Assembly: GCF_001638985.1 (NCBI RefSeq)
Contig: NW_017265156.1
Location: 124,001 to 188,000 of the forward strand
DNA: 64,000 nt
Direction of reading: 5' to 3'
Origin: Phycomyces blakesleeanus NRRL 1555(-)
Taxonomy: Eukaryota > Mucoromycota > Mucoromycetes > Mucorales > Phycomycetaceae
A program made the translations under genes and the position numbers. Below the pieces are notes generated by a model. That model ran no database searches, was not told the DNA's origin, and saw only the letters and a program-made list of their open reading frames with translations. Positions 50,879 to 64,000 of the stretch are shown in pieces; positions within the stretch are counted from its first letter, which is position 1, and each line of letters opens with the position of its first letter.

Positions 50879-53115
50879 CTAACATGTCATTGTCTGGGCA
50901 GAATAGTCGTCCTCTATAACGACTTCCCCATTAACTATACGCACAGGCCCAGTAAACCATTTGTATCCCCAAATCATGTAATATCCTATAGATAATCCCA
51001 TAATAACACCAAAGGGGACTATTGCGTAATTCATATTACTAGCCGTTACTGGAGCTTCTGTAGGACAAATAAATAGTACGCAAGTAAATATAAGCCAAAA
51101 AGAAGACACATATCCGATCGCTATACTAAATCGTCCCAAATTCCAGGGACCTACAGTAACAGCAACAAAAAATAATAAAATTAAAAAAAAAACATATCCA
51201 AATATGTATAATGTAAAACCAAAAGAAAAAATGTGTTACAGTTTACCTGGGACAAATTTAGTACGTGATACGGTAATACGTAAAACAATGGGAATAAGGT
51301 ACGCCGTTTGTGCACCAATTGTGTTTATCGATACAATGGCTTCAAATGCTGTATCGTTGACGATGTACAAAATTCCAATAATTCCAGAAACGATGATGTT
51401 GAACCAAACGGCAATTATAGGGCTTTTGGTTTGGGCGTTAAGACTATAAAGTTTCTTTGAAAATGGCATCGCGCCATCTCTTGCAAAAGCATAGGCCATA
51501 CGAGATCCTGCGAGAATCATTGAAGATCCGCAAAAGAAAGTGCTGAGGATAATAAAAACCAAAAACACCATCGTCCATCCAGGGCCAACACCATCATGAA
51601 ACACTTGAACCATCTGAGGTTGAATGGCTTCCTCAGAAACGATCTGGTACATAAAGTTCTTTACCATAAAGCCAACACCAATTAAAAATATCAATCCAGT
51701 GAACGCATTGGCTAACACAGCTACTACAATAGCAAGGGGTGTTCCAGTCTGGGAATTTTTTGTTTCTAATCATAATAACAAACACTGTTTTTGAGTTTAA
51801 TATTATATTTTGGCGTTTTATAATCATGCAATGGCGTAATACCTTCGCTCATATACGCGGCACAATCATAACCCGTAAGTGTATACTGGGCCTGCAATAT
51901 AACCAGCAAAAATGCATAGCCGTTACTTGAAAATCCGGACCCATTATAGAATTGGGTGAACTAAACAAAAAAAAGAGTCAATATATCTCTCTATGGAGTG
52001 ATTTTTATATCTCTCCCTTACAACGACATATCCCGAGGCTAATGGCCTGGTAAATACTAGTCCAACTATAACAATAAAAAGTATTCCTAGTATATTGACC
52101 CAGACTAGTATATATAAAGGAGAAATGAGGACACGTATATCTTATACTTTTTATTTCACTTACAAGCTGCCTGGTTCATAATCCCATTTAAGCTTACAGT
52201 CAAGGAGTTGATCAAACCATGAAATATCAAAATGCCAACAAAAACACCATATTGCATATAAATAGTTATCTCTACACCGGGGCGCCTGAGCGCACGCATA
52301 AAGACATCAGACATACATCTATATATATATATATATATATATATATAATCAAATATAGTATATTTTACCAAATATTGATTATACCAGCGACAAATTGAGC
52401 AAGACTAAGGTCGACAGAAGTAATCCCAACTAAAATACCATACATTAAAAAAAAGGAATCGAGAAAGATCATATATCCGTAAAACTTACAGGCATATCCA
52501 AGCCAATTACACCATCCTGTAAGCCAGCAGGCGAATGGAATGTATTTCGGTGGCGCTAGCCTTGAGACCCAAAAATAAAGACCTTTACGTTTATGTAAGA
52601 GAAAGAGAGGGGCAATATACACAATATAGTTTAATTTACAAAAAAGAAAGACTACCTCCAGTCGTAGGATAAGCACTGCAAATCTCGGCCAAACTCATCG
52701 AAATAAATACTGTGAAAAAGCTAGTTGCTACCCAACCCCAAATAACACCAAGAGACCCTGCATCAACCATAGCATCTCCCCACATCTAAGCAATACAGAT
52801 AGTTATTATTATTACTTGATCACTTTTTTTTTATTAAACATTGTACTTACAGGGGCGAGTCCCGACAATACAGAGCAAGAAGAAAATGTAATGGCAAAAC
52901 TTGAGAAGACAGACATTGAACGGATAAGGTCCTTTAGATATATATATATATATATATTATCACTGGGTGTTTAGCTCATTGTGTTTAATAAAGTACTAAG
53001 AAATTACCTGTTTATACCCAAACGAGTTGAGTAACTTCTCATCTTTATCTATTGCCTGTATATTTGCTTCTTCGATATGTTCCCCAAACTTTTGTTCCCT
53101 GTTCTCGAATTTCAT
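50879..53115 (-). CDS. ACT-family amino acid/GABA/choline permease, intact
   Basis: Ten exons (53008-53115, 52851-52931, 52656-52785, 52490-52582, 52369-52429, 52164-52285, 52022-52104, 51843-51960, 51247-51765, 50879-51150) encode 528 residues without a break. Blocks are MWGDAMVDAGSLGVIWGW, LAEICSAYPTTGG, YTLTGYDCAAYMSE, GSRMAYAFARDGAMPFS and FICPTEAPVTASNMNYAI. About 12 membrane helices are expected, placing it in the APC superfamily. The short N-terminal tail is charged (Glu/Lys-rich) and cytosolic, and the protein ends QTMTC. Every exon has the same length as in the permease at 31562-33838, apart from that gene's extra base in exon 4, so the two are recent paralogues. GATAA cores occur upstream (53221-53345), but no GATAAG pair like that of the other copy. 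The substrate is not predictable; nearness to arginine genes proves nothing. Confidence 0.92.
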
Positions 53116-55330
53116 TTTAAATTAGACAGTGTATACGGGTAAACAGATTATTAAACGCGATTTAAAGATGTATCTTTAACCCAAACAAGCCTACAAACAA
53201 GCCCTTTTATATCGTTTTTTAATTGTTATCAGATGTTTGATATTTTGATAATAAGCTACACAACATTCTTAATTAAGTATAACCAAACATCTGCTATATA
53301 TAAATCTTGCTTTGAAACGTTTTATCTATTTGGGAGTACAAAGAGATAAAGTTCTTTAAGCTAGTTATTAAGACTATGTATTATAAATATGGTCTACATA
53401 AAGGTGAGAAACATACGTGCTCAAAATAATCCGATTCGTAGTCTTTATTCTAGTGATATTCACTACAGTTGTCATATATTCAATATAGTAATATGTACTT
53501 TACAGAGATACCAAGACTTTATATTTTGTTTTGTAGGCGAATTAGATTTAAACTTTAGACGCTTTTTGAGAAAACTCTGGACAGGTTTTTACTTTTTTTT
53601 CGTTTTTAAATGAAAATACCTTGTTAATGGAGACAAATAATATATGTTTTGAAACATGTTTTGCGTTGTTGTTAGTTGAAGCGAAATAATCGTGTCAAAT
53701 TAAATAAAGGCTTCCGATTCACCGTTTTCAGCATCTATATTATCATACTTATCTTTGTAAGTATTATCATTAAATACTAAGGAAGAATCTTTTTTCTGTA
53801 GAGGTATGGTTATTGTAGTATATATATTTCTTTGAGAATTATAAGAAACAATTGTCTCGAAGAATATCTCGGTTATTTCAATAAGACCAATTTTTTTTTA
53901 TTAAAGAAGTGTATAAAAATTAAATTCAAACTCGTCTAAATCTCAAATAAAGACATGCTAACTCAGGTTTATGCGAAATATATCATCTTATACTCCAAAG
54001 GCAAACATATATCATCAGCTGCCTTTTTTTTTTCTTTGGACTAAATACTATTTTTACTAGGTAATTATGTAGTTGGATATAAGGAAGTTGATGTTTTTTA
54101 AAAGAAAAAAGAAGTTCGTTATGAGACAAAAATTGAAAAGATTACCACACTCAACTAGAGCTGATAGTTCTTAATTTTGGATAGCAAATGTTAGAGCATA
54201 TTCAGCAGTAACTTAACTTTTGATTTACCCAAAGTCAAAAACCACTACTTTAGTTAAAGAAAAAGCCACCTTTCTCAGCAGTTCAATTCATCTTTTTTCC
54301 TTGGAAATAAATTTTGAGAGCGCTTTTAGCAATCAATTTTAAATCCTTGTTAACTTTGATTGTTATTTAGAATAGAATAAATTAAACTGCTGGGGATACC
54401 AATTTTAACTAAATATTTAAATTTAAAGTAAAAGTGGAGTTAAAGTGGAATCTCATATAAATAAAAAATTCATGCCAAAACCCACAACCGTTTCCAAAAC
54501 TGATTAATACTGTCCAGAATACTGTCTAGCACGGAAAACTTTATGAACAGTCTGGAAGTATACAACGTTATTCTTCTTGCCAAATGCAAAAACACAAGAA
54601 AATTCTCTTGACCAAAAATCAACTCTTTTTTATTTAATTTCTTTTTATCTATATTATTAATACTTTTTTTTTTTGAAACATTCAACAAATATCAAAGTCT
54701 GACCACCCCAAAAAAACGTGTAACCATAAAACACTAATTATGAGTGACACTGCATACTTCCAGGCTGTCCTGCCAGGTTGTCCGTAAGGTTTCCCTGTTT
54801 TAAAAACTTGACAATTTATTTAATATGTATTTGAACTAAATCTATTTTCTGTTGAGCTTTTAAGTCTGTCCATACCAGCTGTATTTTACACCAGTAAAGT
54901 GTAAAGCCAAAAAAAAAAGAACAAAAAGAAAGAAGAAGAAAAGGAAACAACAGATATCATTACAAGTAATTAAACATGTATAGCACATATTGTATCTTGG
55001 TTGTAATATTGTATCTTATTCCTGTACTGATATTATCATTATTATCACTATTATTGCCTGTGACATATCATTCAAAGCCTGGGACCATAATAGGTGTTTG
55101 GTGTAAAGAGGTATATACTATAATGCATTGTTTAATGTTCAAGACTTGTAATTGTGGTTCAAGGATTTATTTATCACTTATAAGAATCTTATATTTCTCT
55201 TTGTTTCTTTGTTTCTTTCTCTTTACATCTAACTATCTCTTTATCTCTCTTTCTCTTTTGTTTATTTCCAATGGTTTTCCAATTCTAAAAAAAGAAGAAG
55301 AAGAAGAAGAAAAGAAATATAGCCTGATTC
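53116..55330. other. Intergenic with one MITE-like repeat
   Basis: No gene is supported. The frame at 54976-55350 is a Leu/Ser/Phe-rich chance frame overlapping the 3' end of the kinase gene, and 54470-54688 is Lys/Asn-rich. The repeat at about 54193-54440 is listed separately. Confidence 0.5.
54193..54440. repeat. Possible second copy of the GAGCAT...CAGCAG element
   Basis: AGAGCATATTCAGCAGTAACTT at its left end matches the reverse complement of the right end of the element at 35731-35910 with one change in the first block. The CAGCAGTTC and TTTTAAATCC blocks recur in the same order. Its right end is not clearly inverted, so it may be truncated or only distantly related. Confidence 0.4.
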
Positions 55331-56956
55331 TTAAACAGCGGCCATCTTAATAGCACTGCTATAACTGTCAGGATCTTCGATTTCCTTTTTGCCCTTGATA
55401 ACCATAAGTTCGCACTGACGGATTACTTTTGGTGAATCTGGGCGTTTTTCGATACTGCCGGTCTGGCCACGGTTCTCGGCATGAATAAAGGCCTTTTGGC
55501 GGTTAAATGTCTTTAGTGTGACAGCATTTACGGTAGAGACAACTTTGAAGGCGGCGGCAGCCAAAGGGGAAACAACCTTGTTGTCAATTGCTTCTTGCCA
55601 GCGCGCGACCACCAGGCCTGAGAACATGTCTCCTGTGCCGGTAAAGTAACCCGGGTATGTGGGGAAAGCGATCAAGTGCTGCTCGGTTACACCTGTGATG
55701 GCTTTGTGGCTAGTCAAGCAATAGAGTGCGTGGGTCTCTGCGCATGGAAGACGTACACTTTCGGGTACTTGGTTGACAGGCAGGCTAACAGAGGTTATGA
55801 TGACGTTGGGCGTGCCGAGTGCATGGAGGGCCTTGGCTGCTTCACATGCAGATTCGAGGGAGTTAATTGTAGTCTCTGCAAGGGTTCTTTTTTTTTGTTT
55901 GTTTGTTTATATTTATATTAAATCAGCACAACATGATCTTCCCTTGAAATCATCTTTCTCTCTATGCACTAATAATAACTAAACTTACTCTGCTTCAAAT
56001 TGATTAGGTGTAACAATGTCGGCGGTGCGCAAAATGTCGCGATAAAGAGGCACGATTTCTGGTGCAACATAGAGTCTGCCACCATCACCCATTACAGGAT
56101 CGCACACTTGTCTAGCAAAGTCAGTAAGTTTGCTCCAAAAAAAAGGGAGAGATCACACTAGAAGACTAAGTGTACACATACACACGTACATATACACAGA
56201 TGTACACATATGTACACACATAATTCTTACCGAATATCAGTTTAGGTGATTTGGTCTTCAAGTGACAGACAAAGGCTTCGATCCTTTCCAAGATTTCATA
56301 ATTGCCGATGTAGCCTATATTTGATTTTGATTTGATTTTGATTGTTTTTTTTTTATATTACTTATCAGTACATATATGTATTGCTTCTTTTATGGTTTTT
56401 ATTCCTTACCGGTCAATACGTGGGTATAATCATCAGTGAGACCATTGCGCTCAAGTCCGGTGAATAGATCCTGAACCTCGTTTGCAGTCAATCGACCACC
56501 AGTCCATGAAGGATAACCTATAAAAAGAAAAGAAAAAAAGAGTTGTCGATATCAATGTTTATGACAATTACTATTTAAATAAATATATATCTTACCAGTG
56601 TGATTGGAGAATTGAACGGTATTAAGTATATCGACATCAAATCCAAGAGTCTGTAAAGGAAAGACTGCAGCCTTGTTTCCTGAACGCCCAATAATGATAA
56701 TAATAGTGTGTTATTTACACTGTAGATTGTTTCTTTATATATATATATATATATATTATGTATCAAACAATCCCGTGGTTTATAAAATTAATATAATATC
56801 AAATACTGTTATTATTACCACAGTATCCAGAGACCTACAATACACCCTCCTCAGGGTTTATTTAGTATATTGTTGTTGCTTTTCTTTGGTTTTAGACGAG
56901 ATTACCATGTGAGACTGGATGCTCAGGGCACGGTATGATGAGTCATCGAGGGTCAT
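55331..56956 (-). CDS. BUD16: Pyridoxal kinase
   Basis: Seven exons (56906-56956, 56819-56834, 56596-56679, 56410-56517, 56231-56314, 55989-56106, 55331-55886) give 338 residues (typical about 310-330). The start reads [20 protein letters not shown], the pyridoxal-kinase signature, then [48 protein letters not shown] and [18 protein letters not shown], whose GTGD carries the catalytic Asp. The C-terminal [14 protein letters not shown] matches the family ending. The enzyme phosphorylates pyridoxal, pyridoxine and pyridoxamine to make the vitamin B6 cofactor in the cytosol. Exon 2 is only 16 nt and supplies VSGYC; without it the signature is broken and the frame is lost. The acceptor of exon 6 is placed at CAAG|TGTGCG because it alone keeps the frame. 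Confidence 0.92.
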
Positions 56957-56992
56957 GATGAGAAACTAGAGGTAAAGAAGAAGAAAAAAAGA

Positions 56993-57026
<34 letters not shown>

Positions 57027-57451
57027 GGTATAGGTTGCTGTGTGCGTATGCGTGTAAGCGTGGGTTGTAAGTGTAGGTTGCAAGTGTAAGTTATAGGTAT
57101 ATAGGTTGGATTGGGTAAGGTATTTTATTTGTTATTTTTTTGGGGCGGCGTTAAGTTGTGCTTTATACTGTCAAGCACGCAAACGGACGTCACGCCAGAA
57201 AAGGACACTTGCTATCAGACAAAGATTATGTGGACAATATGCATGCATGCTATGAAGCTAATTTATTATGATGTGTGCTTTTTGATATCTTTTTATATAT
57301 TTCTTTCTTTCTTTCTCTCTTTGATGGATCGGTTTATTGAATGTGTTGTTATGATGATGATGATCAGTATTACTATTGTTATTGTTATTATTGTTATCTG
57401 TTCATTGTGTGCCTCTTTTTCTTTTCTTTTTTCTTTTTGGTGATTTATGAT

Positions 57452-59786
57452 TTAGAGCAAAAAGGCTCCAGTAAGAGCGGCTATGGGTGATCCAGTAGTA
57501 CGAGGTAAGCTCCATCCGACTGCAGAGATGGTTTCTGATGAACCAGCAATATCGAGATGAGTGTAGGCAATGGGTTGGTCGTGGGCAAGACCGTGCTTGT
57601 TGAGACCAGAGGCGATCAACATGAATCCGGCGGGATATTGATGACCACGGTTGGTCATTGTGCTGGGCTTGTCGTTGGCCTGAACAACATCCTCGCTTGA
57701 ACGACCGGGCTGTACTACGTCGAGATCCTCACGACGCAAGGTAGAGATCTCAAAGGGATCGCCGAGAATATGACCGGCATCAAACAAACGCTGGCTGACT
57801 TTGTTACGTCTGGCGAATCCATTGTCGAGTGCAATGGCGTAACCGTCGTAGGCACGGATGGCGTGACCAGTCAGGGTAGCGACAGTGAACATAAGAGAAG
57901 GAGCATTTGAGGAAGCATCACCAGCCTGCTTGTGAGCAACAGCACGCTCCTTGAACTCACACAAGAGATCGGTCATAACCATACGACCCTCAGCATCAGT
58001 GTTTCCGATGAGAACTATAGATAATTAAATTTAGTCCTTGTTTGAATACATTCTATATATAATTTATAATTTATAATATATATACTAACCGCGAGATCCG
58101 TTACGGGAGTAGATAATTTCATCGCTCACGTAGGCATCTGAGCCAATCGAGTTTCTTACAAGTGCAAGACCAGCAGTCACGTTAACTTCCTTTGGTTGCA
58201 AGAGTTCGACAGTCTTCATGAAACCAGCAACGGCAGCAGCACCACACTTGTCACGAGACATGTCTACATTTATTAAGCAAAAGATGGATTTGATTAGTTT
58301 TAATCATTATATATATATTTATATATATATATATATACATATTCACTTTCAATTTTGTTGTCCCCTTTTGATATATACAACACATATACACACCAATTCT
58401 TTATCTTTTATCTTTGATAACATCGCTATTATATATATATATATATTCAAATTCTGATTTATACCTCTCATGTGACCACTGCACTTGATATCAGCTCCTC
58501 CGGTGTCATACGTAACACCCTTACCAACAAAGTAGAGGCTAAAAGAAGAATGAGTGGAGATTAATAAAGCGTGAGATTATTGAATTGAATTCAATCAAGA
58601 TATAAAATCAAGCCAAACGATGAATACTTACTTTTCCTTGACCTGACTCTGATCGGGAGACTTGTACTCAAAGTGAACAAAGCGAGGGTGATGACGGGGA
58701 ACTGAGAAGGACAAGAATCGAATGATGTATAAATTATCAGGGATTAGAATGATTAAAAGAGAGAGAGAGATAAAAAGGGTCTTACCAGCCAAACTGGCGC
58801 GGGTAACAGCGTGGGCCAAGGGGTATTCTTGCTTAATGACCTCAATGTCTTCAATTACAGTCATCTTGATGTGGGGAGAATCCTTGAACTGTTCTTCAAG
58901 GTACTTGACAATGTTTATAGGTGACATACGTTCAGGGTCAGGGGAACCGATATCTAAAATAAATAAAAATAAAAGTTTTTTTTTTAAAAAATTTGTATTT
59001 GTATTTGTATTACTATTATTTTTTACTAGACACAAATCCACGTAAACCCTATAGATCCCATAGATCCCATAGACCAATAAACGCACATAAAACACTTCTT
59101 TCGATTCTTTTTATTTATACATATATTTACCTTTGGTGACACGCTTTCCCTGCTCGATAGCAAGTACCTTTTGGATGACCTCATCTGCACTCTCTCTGAC
59201 AAGGGATGATACCAAACCAAGTTCCTTGAAGCCAGGGATTGGCTTGTTGGTGCGCTCCAGATGCTCGCGGACATCGATAGGTTCGAATGAAGCCTCGAGG
59301 AAACCGAGAAGGGTGACTTCGATAAAGTAGGCATAATCCTGCTCAGCTGAGAAGGTCCAATCGGCCTGGTTCTGGGCGGGAGAGTCGGCAAAGTAAATCA
59401 AAGGAGAAGTGATTCCAACCTTGATGGCCTTGAGACCAGCCTCATAAGCAGCATCTATAGATTTGCTTATTGTCAATATATACCCACACATCCATAAGTA
59501 ACACTAATATACCTTTGAAACGACGAACGTCATCAAAATCGTTTGAGACGGATCCAACGGGAGCAAGAAGAACACGCTTGGAAGGTTGGGCATCTTGGGG
59601 AATGATGACTTGGAGGGATTCACCAAATGTGGCATCGAGATCAGCCATTGCCTGAGCGCAAGGTACAATGTTGAAGAGAGCCTTCTTGTCCGAGTACAGA
59701 ACAATGACACCATCGAAAAAGGTGTTTTGCTCAGTGACCTCTGTCAAACTGGCATTGTTGAATACGTGGAGTTGGGGAAGTGCCAT
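57452..59786 (-). CDS. M17 family leucine-type aminopeptidase
   Basis: Seven exons (59513-59786, 59131-59454, 58786-58953, 58632-58701, 58465-58538, 58090-58263, 57452-58014) join in frame to 548 residues. The C-terminal catalytic domain has FVGKGVTYDTGGADIK (metal-binding Lys and Asp), MSRDKCGAAAVAGF (metal-ligand Asp), VRNSIGSDAYVSDEII and NTDAEGRMVM, the M17 signature with Asp, Glu and the catalytic Arg. The two-metal centre therefore looks complete. The N-terminal domain (to about residue 200) is less conserved. The wording GKGVTYDTGGADIK and length resemble the NPEPL1-like branch of M17 enzymes rather than bovine-type LAP. These are hexameric cytosolic exopeptidases that trim N-terminal residues in peptide turnover. 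It lies in tandem with the pyridoxal kinase gene, whose start is 496 bp beyond its stop. Confidence 0.92.
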
Positions 59787-60889
59787 ACTATATTAGAGTC
59801 TTATTGTTAAGGAACAGTTAAGAGCTAAAAGAAGAAGAAAGAGGGGGTGGAAAAGAAAAATAAAGAAGAAGAAGGAAAGAAACAAAGGAAGAAAGAGGTC
59901 ACTTGTATATATTTATTTTTATTTTTTATTTTTATTTTTATTTATTAGTGTGAGTCGAGTCGAGTTGAGTCGAGTTGAGTAAATTTTACCTGTTTAAAAC
60001 TCTTTCTTTTCTCTCTTTTTTTTTTGTGACAGAAAAAAAAACACAAAACTCCGACCAATGACAACAAAAAAAGGAATTTATTTTTTATTTTGACATTTTG
60101 TAACAAGAAGAAAAAAAATAAATAAAAAAGGTACACTGACCAAGTAAGTTACTTGTTTTGTAAGTTGGTGATTCTTTTCTTTCCTTTTCTTTTCTTTTTT
60201 TGATATTATTGTTACGACATATGTATCGCAGAAATTATGTGATACTTTAATTCTATTTGACAATAGTGATTTATATCGCAAGTATATTTAGCTTTACAAA
60301 GTTGTTTAACCAGGATACCAAAAAAAGAAGCTTTTTAAAATTAAAAAAAAAAATAGGAAAAAGTACAAGCGCCCAAGCCGTGGGAAATTTTTTGTAAAAA
60401 AAAAATTGAGTTTTTATTTTGCTTTTACTTTTATTCTTTATTTTATATACAAAGACGTGTATATATATATTCTGTATATAAATAAATAGATAGATAAATA
60501 ATTTAGCCAATTTGTTTTCAGTTGTATTGAATTTAATTGGTTTCCGACCCGACCGATTGAGCGGGTGTGTCTTTTATGTATATATATATATGTGTGTGTG
60601 TAGTTTATTTATTTTTATCCAATGATATTTGTCCTACAACCCATTGCTAACCACGCATTGACAGCCGCATATTTATATTGTTATTATTAATTTTTATTAT
60701 GAGAAAACCAAAACCCAGGGTTCATGTATACTGTGATTGGATTTTTTTTGGTTGACTAAAGTTCTGTACATTAAACCAAGATATTCAAGCACTTGTTTTA
60801 ATAAATGAAAAATGAAGATTCGCATTTAATTAGATTATATTATACTGTTTGTTTGTTTGTTTGATTGATAAAATAGAAATAAAAAAAAA
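59787..60889. other. Intergenic, upstream of the aminopeptidase gene
   Basis: This holds A- and T-rich tracts, a run of GAGTCGAGTYGAGT repeats near 59950-59980 and TATATA/TGTGTG around 60580. No gene is supported; the Lys/Phe-rich minus frames are chance. Confidence 0.5.

Positions 60890-64000
<3,111 letters not shown>

Noticed and set aside
54976..55350. Plus-strand 124-residue Leu/Phe-rich frame
   Set aside because: Its composition is low in complexity and it overlaps the 3' end of the pyridoxal kinase gene on the other strand.
56925..56950. TGACTCA heptamer in the first exon of the pyridoxal kinase gene
   Set aside because: It is part of coding sequence (codons for Asp-Asp-Ser-Ser), so there is no reason to call it a Gcn4 site.

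Overview
The window looks like a draft-assembled fungal chromosome segment. It has AT-rich intergenic DNA, many short introns with GT..AG borders (mostly 30-150 nt), fungal-type genes (fused ARG5,6 kinase/reductase, TFIIIC Tfc1-type subunit, ACT-family permeases, Cwf18, Prp5) and one 100-base assembly gap. The large number of decayed Tc1/mariner-like and Helitron elements and the gene repertoire suggest an early-diverging lineage such as Mucoromycota. That placement is inference; no species can be named from this sequence alone.

Layout. Positions 1-10200 are a transposon graveyard: at least four decayed Tc1/mariner-like copies, a palindromic foldback or MITE cluster, and a 1.7-kb element with ~100-bp inverted ends and an intron-containing but broken DDE transposase. 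About 3 kb of gene-poor DNA follows. From 13.4 to 21.1 kb lie three house-keeping genes: a Cwf18/CCDC12 splicing factor (-), a VTT-domain (TMEM41/TVP38-like) membrane protein (-) and, divergent from it, a 14-exon TFIIIC subunit (+). From 21.1 to 28.5 kb there is little intact coding DNA; a Helitron Rep-domain remnant occupies about 24.1-26.0 kb. A paraoxonase-like esterase (+) lies at 28.6-30.0 kb.

The middle holds a ten-exon ACT-family permease (31.6-33.8 kb, -) carrying a one-base frameshift. After 4.6 kb of gene-free DNA with a small inverted-repeat element come an NmrA-like NAD(P)-binding protein (-), the proteasome assembly chaperone Nas2/PSMD9 (+) and a phytanoyl-CoA dioxygenase family enzyme (-). 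The assembly gap at 42994-43093 sits inside a 36-bp inverted repeat.

From 44.5 to 53.1 kb is an amino-acid block. The bifunctional arginine enzyme ARG5,6 (-) and argininosuccinate synthase ARG1 (+) diverge from a 559-bp spacer containing a consensus Gcn4/CPC1 site. Next to them is a second permease (-) with the same exon structure as the frameshifted one. ARG5,6 carries out the second and third steps of ornithine synthesis in mitochondria, and ARG1 condenses citrulline with aspartate in the cytosol, so a shared general-amino-acid-control site makes sense.

The right end (55.3-64 kb) is a tandem minus-strand run: pyridoxal kinase (with a 16-nt microexon), an M17 leucine-type aminopeptidase, and the DEAD-box spliceosomal helicase Prp5/DDX46, which runs off the window. 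No rRNA, convincing tRNA or CRISPR array was seen. No wholly unknown system could be demonstrated; the most unusual items are the gene-architecture and transposon observations listed in the findings.
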